Position numbers and translations under genes: made by a program. The notes under the pieces are model-generated. The model ran no database searches. It was not told the DNA's origin and saw only the letters and a program-made list of their open reading frames with translations. 44,687 nucleotides of DNA from a virus, in the IMG/VR virus record IMGVR_UViG_3300037560_000145, positions 1 through 44,687 of that record; one strand, given 5' to 3'. Every line of letters begins with the position of its first letter. Within the stretch, counting starts at the first letter, position 1. Below are positions 28,718-35,376 of this stretch, piece after piece.

Positions 28718-29473
28718 ATGCCAATAGAATTTGCGAACGAATCGGATATTCCAGTGGAATCCCGAACAGAATTTGTAGAGTTTACCAGGGACGACAAAAC
28801 AGTATTTATGCACAAGGATTATGCGGAGTCTTTAAAGTCAGGGTTCCGAATGCAGGGAAATTTAACGAAACTGCAGACAGATTTTGATAGCTTTAAAACA
28901 TCGTCCGACAAACAAAAGTCCGATGACGCGACGGCAGCTGCTGCCGCACAAAAGGCCGCTATTGACGCGAAGATTGAAGAGCTGAAAGGAGAGGGCAACC
29001 ACTCCGAGATACACAAGCTTGAACTTCAGCAGCGGGATGATCGTATATCTTCGTTGACGGAAGAAAATGAAACACAGAAGACAGAATTCGGCGAGCTTAA
29101 AACGTCGATGGTTGAGAAAGAGAATCAAGTACTGGCTACCAGCATTGCCAGTCAATATGTACCTGCAGAGCTCGTTGAGTCTTTTAGCAAGTTGCTAATG
29201 ATGGGACATATCAAAAATGTTGAAGGAAAGTCAGTTTTTACTAATGCCAGTGGCGAAGCAGTAGACAATGACATAGCGCGAATCGTTGAGGTTTTAAACA
29301 AGGATCCGCAGCTAAAACATTTTGCTAAATTCCCCGGGTCGAAAGGGGGCTTTGGAGCTAAAGGTGGTGCCACCGAAACTGATGGGAAAGTTATTTCTCG
29401 GAAGGATTACGAAGCCAAAACACCAGCCGAAAAAGCCACTCTTATGGAGTCCGGGGTCCAACTTATTGATTAA
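28718..29473 (+). CDS. Scaffolding protein
   Basis: 251 residues, acidic and mostly helical, with a long coiled-coil stretch (about 45-140: FDSFKTSSDKQKSDDATAAAAAQKAAIDAKIEELKGEG, EIHKLELQQRDDRISSLTEENE), the normal form of a phage scaffold, directly upstream of the capsid gene. C-terminal Lys/Gly-rich tail would touch the coat. No protease domain seen. Confidence 0.8.
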   Translation: MPIEFANESDIPVESRTEFVEFTRDDKTVFMHKDYAESLKSGFRMQGNLTKLQTDFDSFKTSSDKQKSDDATAAAAAQKAAIDAKIEELKGEGNHSEIHKLELQQRDDRISSLTEENETQKTEFGELKTSMVEKENQVLATSIASQYVPAELVESFSKLLMMGHIKNVEGKSVFTNASGEAVDNDIARIVEVLNKDPQLKHFAKFPGSKGGFGAKGGATETDGKVISRKDYEAKTPAEKATLMESGVQLID

Positions 29474-29487
29474 ATAGGGCTTTACCC

Positions 29488-30630
29488 ATGGCTAATACAT
29501 TAACTCGACTGATTCCAGATCTATACGCAGCTGCACGGCAAGTATCTCGCGAAATGGTGGGTTTTATTCCTGCCGTTGGCAGTAACTTCAATGATCAGCC
29601 TGCAGCAGTAGGTGAGGCAATCGTTATTCCTATTGCTCCTGCCGCAACTGCTGGCGATGTTGTTCCGGCGATGACCCCAGCAACGGCTGGTGATCAAACC
29701 ATCGGCAACACTACCGTTACCATTACCAAGTCCCGATCAGCTGCATTTGCCTATACTGGCGAAGAGCAGATGGGATTAAAAAATGGCCCCGGCCGCCTTA
29801 CCATCCAAGCCAAACAAATTGCCCAGGCAATGCGCACACTGGTCAACGAAATCGAAACCGATGTTGCGGTTGCTGCACAGCTTGGCGCTTCTCGCGCTTT
29901 CGGTACTGCTGGCACCACGCCTTTCGCGTCTGATCTTTCCGATACTGCGAATATATTGCAAATCCTGAAAGATAATGGCTCGCCTATGGGTGACTTGCAG
30001 CTGGTTATCAACTCAACCGCTGGCACTAAAATGCGTACGTTGACGCAGTTGACCAAGGCGAATGAAGCCGCAAGCGAAGACCCGTTGCGTCAAGGTGTAT
30101 TGCTGGATGTTCATGGTTTTGATATTCGCGAGTCTGCCCAAAACGTTGCTGTAACCAAGGGTACTGGTACATCGTACACCTCCAGCACCGCTGGCTTCGC
30201 TGTCGGCGTGACTGATATTGCGATAATCACCGGTTCCGGCACTGTTGTTGCTGGCGATGTTGTTACGTTCGCTGGTGACCTCAACAAGTATGTTATCGAG
30301 ACGGGTGTTTCCGCTCCTGGTACCATTTCTCTGCAAGAGCCTGGTTTGCGAGAAGCTATTGCGGCATCTGCCGTAGCGATGACTATCGGTGGTGATTACT
30401 CAGCTAACGTTGGCTTCGATCGAGATGCTATCCAGCTGGTTACCCGCGCACCCGCAATGCCCGAAGAAGGCGATCTGCGAATCGACACCACTATGATCAC
30501 TGATCCCGTCTCTGGGCTGTCTTTCGAGATCTCAGTGTGGGCCGGTGCTCGCATGGTCAAGTACGAGGTTGCAATGGCATGGGGTGTTGATAGCGTACAC
30601 CCAAACCACATCGCCACTTTGCTGGGCTAA
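29488..30630 (+). CDS. Major capsid protein, P22 coat family
   Basis: 380 residues, with the P22-type signature: LTRLIPDLYAAARQVSREMVGFIPAVG, AVGEAIVIPIAPAATAGDV, AFAYTGEEQ, VNEIETDVAV, RESAQNVAVTKGTGTSYTSSTAGFA, ITGSGTVVAGDVVTFAGD, AIQLVTRAPAMPEEGD, WAGARMVKYEVAMAWG, HPNHIATLLG. Start MANTLT with AGGG upstream. Followed by a strong terminator at 30654-30679. Neighbouring scaffold and portal support the call. Confidence 0.92.
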   Translation: MANTLTRLIPDLYAAARQVSREMVGFIPAVGSNFNDQPAAVGEAIVIPIAPAATAGDVVPAMTPATAGDQTIGNTTVTITKSRSAAFAYTGEEQMGLKNGPGRLTIQAKQIAQAMRTLVNEIETDVAVAAQLGASRAFGTAGTTPFASDLSDTANILQILKDNGSPMGDLQLVINSTAGTKMRTLTQLTKANEAASEDPLRQGVLLDVHGFDIRESAQNVAVTKGTGTSYTSSTAGFAVGVTDIAIITGSGTVVAGDVVTFAGDLNKYVIETGVSAPGTISLQEPGLREAIAASAVAMTIGGDYSANVGFDRDAIQLVTRAPAMPEEGDLRIDTTMITDPVSGLSFEISVWAGARMVKYEVAMAWGVDSVHPNHIATLLG

Positions 30631-30653
30631 TATCTACTTGCAGCATTGTTAGT

Positions 30654-30679
30654 AAGGGAGCCATTCGGTTCCCTTTTTT
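30654..30679 (+). terminator. Strong intrinsic terminator after the capsid gene
   Basis: AAGGGAGCC-ATTC-GGTTCCCTT with T6 run. Stem nine pairs (one G:U). Likely lowers transcription of the downstream tail genes relative to the capsid gene. Confidence 0.85.
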
Positions 30680-30704
30680 CTAATTTAATCAAGAGGTTAA
30701 TACC

Positions 30705-30878
30705 GTGGGATGTCCTACAGTAAAAGTTAAGTGTGAAAATGAGCAGGGATTCATGATTATCAATGAGTCTGATTTTGATAGCGGTTCGCAGGAGGTGTAT
30801 ACACCCAAGGTCGAAGCCAAGGCAAAGACCGAAGCAGAACCCAAGGTCGAAGCCAAGGCAAAAAAAGACGATAAATAA
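30705..30878 (+). CDS. 57-residue protein with repeated basic-acidic tail
   Basis: GTG 30705 with AGAGG about seven bases upstream. Product VGCPTVKVKCENEQGFMIINESDFDSGSQEV... ends in two near-identical PKVEAKAK units encoded by two identical 23-base repeats (30804-30826 and 30840-30862), 36 bases apart. Small proteins at this place (after the coat gene) are often head-tail or capsid accessory proteins. Stop overlaps the next ATG (TAATG). Confidence 0.6.
   Translation: MGCPTVKVKCENEQGFMIINESDFDSGSQEVYTPKVEAKAKTEAEPKVEAKAKKDDK
30804..30862 (+). repeat. 23-base tandem repeat within the 57-residue gene
   Basis: Two identical 23-base copies, 30804-30826 and 30840-30862, spaced by 36 bases (12 codons) and in frame, giving PKVEAKAK twice. 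Likely a recent unit duplication, able to expand or shrink by recombination. Confidence 0.8.
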
Positions 30879-31726
30879 TGCCCAGGATTAAGCCGTTTAA
30901 ATTACCGGTCCCCGATGACAGGGAAGTTGTTGCTGGAATGTGGCTGGACATTATTGACAACTGGTCACTTTTATCAGATGCATCGCCCATGATTGTAGGG
31001 CTTGGACTGTCGGTAACATCATCGAATATCATTAAGTTTGCCACTAGCGTATCAATACCGACAGGTCAAACGCGAGATATATGGGACAATGCGACAGATT
31101 TAGTGTATTTGGATAGTGCTGAAACGATTAATATCGCATCAACAAGCATACAAGATGATGTTGGTGGTACTGGCGCTTTCATTGTTATGGTATCTGGGCT
31201 AACTGATGATCTGACAGATACGACCGAACTTGTCACGCTAAATGGCCAGGCTGACGTTCCAACGGTCAACCAATATAAACGAATTTATCGAATGAGGGTG
31301 GTAACGGCAGATCAGGCTGCCGGTGCTGATGCTGGCGCTGTTGGGACAATTACAGCAACTGCTGCGGTCGCAGGAACGATCCAAGCATCAATGGATAATG
31401 GCAATAATCAGACATTAATGAGTCAGTTCACGATACCAAAGGGTAAGGTTGGCATGGTAATGGGTGGGGCTGCATCTGTTGGGAGGAATGACGATGCCAC
31501 GTTTCTGCTAAAAACAAGAGTTCCTGGCAGCGTGTTTAATCTTGGCCTGACCCTTAAATTATATCAAGCGACACAGCAGATAGTCGCTTCTATCCCATTA
31601 GGCCCATTGCCAGCAGGTACAGATATTAAATTTCAGGCGATCGCAGGAACAAACAATACCGTTGCACATGTATCATATACAGTTCAATTAATCGATGCTG
31701 ATGTGTTGACTAGAGGTGCTCAGTAA
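30878..31726 (+). CDS. Virion structural protein (capsid-associated)
   Basis: 282 residues, beta-rich with Thr/Ala/Gly low-complexity (TATAAVAGTIQASMDNGNN). The block TINIASTSIQDDVGGTGAFIVMVSGLTDDLTDTTELVTLNGQADVPTVNQYKRIYRMRVV and QTLMSQFTIPKGKVGMVMGG matches a family found after the coat gene in many phages and likely part of the virion. No function named. Immediate overlap with the preceding gene supports co-expression. Confidence 0.7.
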   Translation: MPRIKPFKLPVPDDREVVAGMWLDIIDNWSLLSDASPMIVGLGLSVTSSNIIKFATSVSIPTGQTRDIWDNATDLVYLDSAETINIASTSIQDDVGGTGAFIVMVSGLTDDLTDTTELVTLNGQADVPTVNQYKRIYRMRVVTADQAAGADAGAVGTITATAAVAGTIQASMDNGNNQTLMSQFTIPKGKVGMVMGGAASVGRNDDATFLLKTRVPGSVFNLGLTLKLYQATQQIVASIPLGPLPAGTDIKFQAIAGTNNTVAHVSYTVQLIDADVLTRGAQ

Positions 31727-32244
31727 TGTCATTTACCGTAGAAGATGGAACCGTTGTCTCAGGCGCGAACGCATACGAAACGGTCGCAGAATTCAAGTCC
31801 TATTGGACCGATCGCAATGTCTCGTTCTCACAGGATGATGCAGTAATACAGGCGGCAATAATCATCGCCACGCAATACGTCGACCTGAACAACTCTTGGA
31901 AAGGCTGGATAGTCATCGATACACAGTCACTCGACTGGCCAAGAAGTGGTGTTGTTGACGATGAGCGTCGATGGCTGGCAAACGACGCCATTCCTCAGCA
32001 GCTGAAAGACGCCGTTTCAGAATACACGTCCAGGCAACTCGCATCAGCCATCCAGCCAGACGTATCGACAGACGGCATTATCACTGAGACAAAAAATAAG
32101 GTTGACGTCATCGAGGAAACAATCAAGTATGCCGAGGGCTCTGGCTATTTCGGGCTTGCATCATATCCTCTGGCTGACAATTATCTGATTGGATTGATCA
32201 CTGGCGGTGTTCTTGGAGGCTTCGGCCAAGTGAGCCACTGCTAA
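31726..32244 (+). CDS. Head-tail connector (DnaT-like adaptor)
   Basis: 172 residues matching the phage head-tail adaptor family misnamed DnaT-like: FTVEDGTVVSGANAYETVAEFKSYWTDRN, IIATQYVDLNN, LDWPRSG, RWLANDAIPQQLKDAVSEY, then a ring-making end. It sits on the portal to build the neck. Overlaps both neighbours by one base. Confidence 0.8.
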   Translation: MSFTVEDGTVVSGANAYETVAEFKSYWTDRNVSFSQDDAVIQAAIIIATQYVDLNNSWKGWIVIDTQSLDWPRSGVVDDERRWLANDAIPQQLKDAVSEYTSRQLASAIQPDVSTDGIITETKNKVDVIEETIKYAEGSGYFGLASYPLADNYLIGLITGGVLGGFGQVSHC

Positions 32245-32597
32245 TGTCTACTTTCGATTATGACAAGGCGCGCGCAACATCACTCAGATTATTAAACAAA
32301 TTCGGCAATGCGCTGTCTCTAATAAGGGTAAATACTGATCCAGACGATTATGACCCAATTGCCGGGACTTTCTTTCCTGCGCCTGATACTACTTTAACCG
32401 GTGTTGGTGTTTTGTTAAATTTCGATAAAAAAGAAATCAATAATGACACTATTAAAGCGACCGATAGAAAGTTACTCTATCAGGGTGAAGAGATAAAGAT
32501 TGGCGATAAGTACAATGGGTGGCGCGTTCACAATATTGATAATCTTGACCCAGACGAATCTGGAACTATCCTTACTACAGCACAAATGAGGAAATAA
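32244..32597 (+). CDS. Head closure / neck protein
   Basis: 117 residues beginning MSTFDYDKARATSLRLLNKFGNALSLIRV, mixed alpha/beta with WRVHNIDNLDPDESG. Gene order (adaptor, this, terminator, tail-completion) is the usual neck order, so a head-closure role is inferred. Overlaps the adaptor stop by one base. Confidence 0.65.
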   Translation: MSTFDYDKARATSLRLLNKFGNALSLIRVNTDPDDYDPIAGTFFPAPDTTLTGVGVLLNFDKKEINNDTIKATDRKLLYQGEEIKIGDKYNGWRVHNIDNLDPDESGTILTTAQMRK

Positions 32598-32600
32598 ATT

Positions 32601-32960
32601 ATGGCTACTATCCCAACAGCACAACGATCTGCTTCAGAAACCACTATTGCAATATTGGATTTAAGCGGTGGCCCTCATGCATTTGTTTATGATGTGGGCG
32701 GCGAGCAGACTTTATGGATCGACAACCAGGAAGTAGGAAACCTTACGGTAAACCTATTGGGTGACGCTGTCGTGTCATTTCCTTGTGATGGTATCGAAGA
32801 TATCGATGTCAGTGGCGGCTATGACTTTGTTCTAGCTACCGGTATTCTAAGCTTTCTACGTACTAATGAGCGGAAAGGTTATCTTGGCGCTACTGGTAAT
32901 AGTGTTGTCGTGACCATTACTGGTGCGACCGGATTGTCAAATGCATGGATTACAAAGTGA
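32601..32960 (+). CDS. Hypothetical beta-rich virion protein, 119 residues
   Basis: GPHAFVYDVGGEQTLWIDNQEVGNLTVNLLGDAVVSFPCDGIEDIDVSGGYDFVLATGILSF: a regular strand pattern typical of a head-stabilising or decoration protein. Overlaps the next gene by 16 bases. No family recognised. Confidence 0.55.
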   Translation: MATIPTAQRSASETTIAILDLSGGPHAFVYDVGGEQTLWIDNQEVGNLTVNLLGDAVVSFPCDGIEDIDVSGGYDFVLATGILSFLRTNERKGYLGATGNSVVVTITGATGLSNAWITK

Positions 32961-33352
32961 GCCAGACGAACGTAAGTGCAGCTCTTGATAAGCATTTAGA
33001 AGAAATGCCTGGTAGACCAGCTGTGGCATGGGAAGACGTTATTTTTGAACAGACCGACGAGCTTTATTATGAGCAGACTATTCTTCCTGTAGAGCCCACA
33101 TCTGTTGGCATTGAATCAGGTGGCACTGATGTACTCGCTGGCATTTACCAGATAATGATTAATGCGCCAAAGGGTCTCGGGAAAGCTAGTTATCTGGTTG
33201 AAGTCGAAAAGATAAAGGCAAGATTTGCTAGAAGCCAGGTATTAACTTTCGATGGAACAAGGGTTGTATTACAAAAGGTCTGGAGTAATTCTGCTGTGCC
33301 TGACGCAACTTTTTATAAAATACCTGTTTCGATTCGGTACCGGGGAATATGA
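32945..33352 (+). CDS. Tail terminator protein (DUF4128)
   Basis: 135 residues. Features: SAALDKHLEEMPGRPAVAWEDVIFEQTDELYYEQTILPVEPTSVGIESG, GIYQIMINAPKGLGKASYLVEVEKIKARF, and VPDATFYKIPVSIRYRG, the DUF4128 layout, which acts as the ring that ends tail-tube growth and joins the head. Overlaps both neighbours. Confidence 0.8.
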   Translation: MDYKVSQTNVSAALDKHLEEMPGRPAVAWEDVIFEQTDELYYEQTILPVEPTSVGIESGGTDVLAGIYQIMINAPKGLGKASYLVEVEKIKARFARSQVLTFDGTRVVLQKVWSNSAVPDATFYKIPVSIRYRGI

Positions 33353-33735
33353 GTTTCGGTTCTGACATTAGAAAGTACGCAGAAGCTAAAAAGATTTCAA
33401 TGTTCGAGGCTGCAACAGTGGCTTTGGTCAATACCAGCTCAAAAGTTATTATTAAGACTCCAGTATTAACGGGTGTATTAGCAAACAGCTGGACACCTAC
33501 GAAAGATATACCTGAAGGTGCTATAATTGTTTCACCTGGTAGGGAAGCACAGTTAGAAAGCATCAAAAAAACAGTGGCGGCCTCGATTGGGGCAGTATAC
33601 TATTTGGTAAATAATCAGCCTTATGCTAAAAGGGTTGAATTTGAAGGTCATTCTTCGAAAGCGCCCGGTGGGATGTTAAGAATAGCCATAGAAGAGTTCC
33701 AACAGGAATTAGACAAAGCAATTAACAACCTTTGA
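33349..33735 (+). CDS. HK97 gp10-like tail completion protein
   Basis: 128 residues with the gp10-like core: VNTSSKVIIKTPVLTGVLANSWTP, and YYLVNNQPYAKRVEFEGHSSKAPGGMLRIAIEEFQ. In known phages these proteins finish the head-tail neck. Overlaps the DUF4128 gene by four bases with GGGGA upstream. Confidence 0.78.
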   Translation: MSFGSDIRKYAEAKKISMFEAATVALVNTSSKVIIKTPVLTGVLANSWTPTKDIPEGAIIVSPGREAQLESIKKTVAASIGAVYYLVNNQPYAKRVEFEGHSSKAPGGMLRIAIEEFQQELDKAINNL

Positions 33736-33745
33736 GGGTTAAATC

Positions 33746-34195
33746 ATGGCAGTCCAAACAAACGCAAGCACGGCATTAGCAATTTTTGCTGGTAGCCCCG
33801 CTACTTATGATGCCGCTGGATTCGGTGCAATTACTTACGTTGTTGTTGCAGAAGTAGTATCTATCGGTGAACATGGCGGCACAACAGCACTAGTGACTCA
33901 CAATCCACTATCAACACGGCGCACAGCTAAATTCAAAGGCTCTATCAATGATGGCTCTATGCCTGTTGGTTTGGGTATGGATTTAACTGACGCTGGTCAA
34001 GCAGCTCTCATTGCTGGTGCACTTGGCGCTAACATTGATGTTGATCACTCGGTGAGAATTATTTATCAAGATGGATCAATCGAGTATTTCGAAGCTAAGA
34101 TTATGTCTTATTCTCGGAATCCCGGTACAGTTGATCAGATTGTTGCGGCAAATACAGTGCTAGAGCTAGTCAATGACATTGTTGATGTCCCATAA
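33746..34195 (+). CDS. Major tail tube protein
   Basis: 149 residues; beta-rich with the phage tail-tube pattern (STALAIFAGSPATYDAAGFGAITYVVVAEVVSIGEHGG, LVTHNPLSTRRTAKFKGSINDGSM, QAALIAGALGANIDVDHSVRIIYQDGSIEYFEAKIMSYSRN). Position before the tail chaperones and tape measure fits. Good SD (GAGGG). An intergenic gap holding a hairpin and a reverse gene follows. Confidence 0.82.
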   Translation: MAVQTNASTALAIFAGSPATYDAAGFGAITYVVVAEVVSIGEHGGTTALVTHNPLSTRRTAKFKGSINDGSMPVGLGMDLTDAGQAALIAGALGANIDVDHSVRIIYQDGSIEYFEAKIMSYSRNPGTVDQIVAANTVLELVNDIVDVP

Positions 34196-34209
34196 ACCCT
34201 AAACGGGTA

Positions 34210-34237
34210 GGGGTGCCGGTCTTATCAGCGGTGCCCC
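34210..34237 (+). terminator. Hairpin terminator after the tail tube gene
   Basis: GGGGTGCCG pairs with CGGTGCCCC (nine pairs, two G:U) round a 10-base loop, followed by GACTTT. A short T-run, so termination may be partial. It protects the reverse gene at 34242 from convergent reading and lowers tape-measure transcript. Confidence 0.55.
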
Positions 34238-34241
34238 GACT

Positions 34242-34496
34242 TTACCTGTAAATTGAAACGATTATGTTTCTGTCGTTGAATTTATAAGCCGGCATGTAAC
34301 CACCATATTCGTAAACAGCAGTGCACGATTTATAATTACCCGATTCGTAACATTTAATTGAATAGGGCTCCTTCCCAATTTTCGCAATCATTTCGTTGTA
34401 ATCATCCCCAACATTGACAGATCTTACCTTGTCAAAGAACGTAGGTTGATTCGTCGCGCATCCGGAAATAAGCAAAATAGCGAGTAATATTTTCAT
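34242..34496 (-). CDS. Small lipoprotein 'moron' on the opposite strand
   Basis: ATG 34496 with AAGAGG upstream; the extension to 34523 lacks a ribosome site. 84 residues: signal KILLAILLISGCATN with lipobox ISGC, then a small domain VRSVNVGDDYNEMIAKIGKEPYSIKCYESGNYKSCTAVYEYGG resembling the SmpA/BamE-like fold seen in outer-membrane lipoproteins. It is the only leftward gene in the late region, a hallmark of a separately expressed cargo gene. A superinfection exclusion role is inference by analogy to T5 Llp and similar lipoproteins. Confidence 0.72.
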   Translation of the reverse strand: MKILLAILLISGCATNQPTFFDKVRSVNVGDDYNEMIAKIGKEPYSIKCYESGNYKSCTAVYEYGGYMPAYKFNDRNIIVSIYR

Positions 34497-34526
34497 TGTT
34501 AACCTCTTAATTTTGATAATCACATA

Positions 34527-34555
34527 TTGAGTGCTAGAATCATTATCGTTATTAA
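34527..34555 (+). promoter_or_regulatory. Candidate rightward promoter restarting the tail operon
   Basis: TTGAGT (34527-34532), 17-base spacer, TATTAA (34550-34555), placed 18 bases before the tail chaperone gene and after the reverse lipoprotein. Four-of-six matches at each box, so moderate only. Confidence 0.4.
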
Positions 34556-34573
34556 CTGATAAGAGTAAAGATT

Positions 34574-34945
34574 ATGTTTGAAGAATTAGCTATTGGAAAG
34601 TCTGCAAAACTAGCCAAGAAATTCACACCTGTGCATCCTGATCCAAAAATTGGCAAGAAACACGGCGTATCACTGATGCTATACGGAAAGCACAGTTCTG
34701 AATATCAGAACGCTATAGCGGCCACCATGCGTGCCAGGCAGGAAGGTGAAATGACCCTCGATGAAGGAATCGAGCAAGGTGCAAAATTAATTGTTGCATG
34801 CTGTGCTGGCTGGGCAAACACTAATGCAGAGTCAGAAATAAAATATGACCCTGAAAAACTATTAGAAATATTAATTACTCCTGATTACAAATGGATGCGG
34901 CTGCAGGCTGATCGATTCATACAGCAGGATGACAATTATTTTTAG
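34574..34945 (+). CDS. Tail assembly chaperone, short form (gpG-like)
   Basis: 123 residues ending at TAG 34943-34945. Helical with a central IVACCAGWANT, in the position of the lambda G gene, between tail tube and tape measure. It binds the tape measure before tube assembly. The frame that follows (to 35376) has no strong start and abuts the tape-measure start, so a frameshifted longer form is expected. The stop is reached after TTTTT. Confidence 0.78.
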   Translation: MFEELAIGKSAKLAKKFTPVHPDPKIGKKHGVSLMLYGKHSSEYQNAIAATMRARQEGEMTLDEGIEQGAKLIVACCAGWANTNAESEIKYDPEKLLEILITPDYKWMRLQADRFIQQDDNYF

Positions 34946-35376
34946 CAGCCAAGCAGGAATTAATTAAATATGTATCGCGTCTTGCTTGGCTAAATGCGCA
35001 AATCGAGGGTGACGTTTCAGGCAGACGCGGTGATTTATTGCCAGATAGTAACCCTCATAAACAACTACCACCTATAGATCGTGTACCCCATTTATTAAAA
35101 TATTGCATGGAAGCCGGATTATGTAAAAGCGGAGGGATGAGTATTGTCGCCATCGAATGGACGGATATTATGGCCTGGTCAGTACTAACAGAGACTGCTG
35201 TCCATCCAGAAGAGGCACGATTAATGATAGCTGCTTCGTCTGCTTACGTATCAGTTTCCATGACTTCCAAGGACCAGGGCTCCCCGGCGCCGTTCCCCGA
35301 CAAAGTGACAGAATCACAATCTGGTGATAAGATTAAGCAACAAATGGCAAAGTTCAAGAATAGGCGTAAACGATGA
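34574..35376 (+). CDS. Tail assembly chaperone, frameshifted long form (gpGT-like)
   Basis: After about codon 123 a -1 slip moves translation to the frame encoding LAAKQELIKYVSRLAWLNAQIEG..., which ends at 35376 with ATGA overlap to the tape-measure start. That frame has been open since 34933 and lacks a ribosome site of its own (first start is TTG 35038). This is the standard G/GT layout of siphophages. The T domain would bind tube protein. The slip site differs from lambda's GGGAAAG. Confidence 0.7.
34939..34945 (+). other. Probable -1 frameshift site at the chaperone stop
   Basis: T5 run (34939-34943) ending in the TAG stop: zero-frame codons are TAT TTT TAG. A TTT codon in the P site can re-pair one base back, reading TTA next. 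The heptamer is not a classical X XXY YYZ, so this is a shift on a T-run beside a stop codon. Exact site is inferred. Confidence 0.5.
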
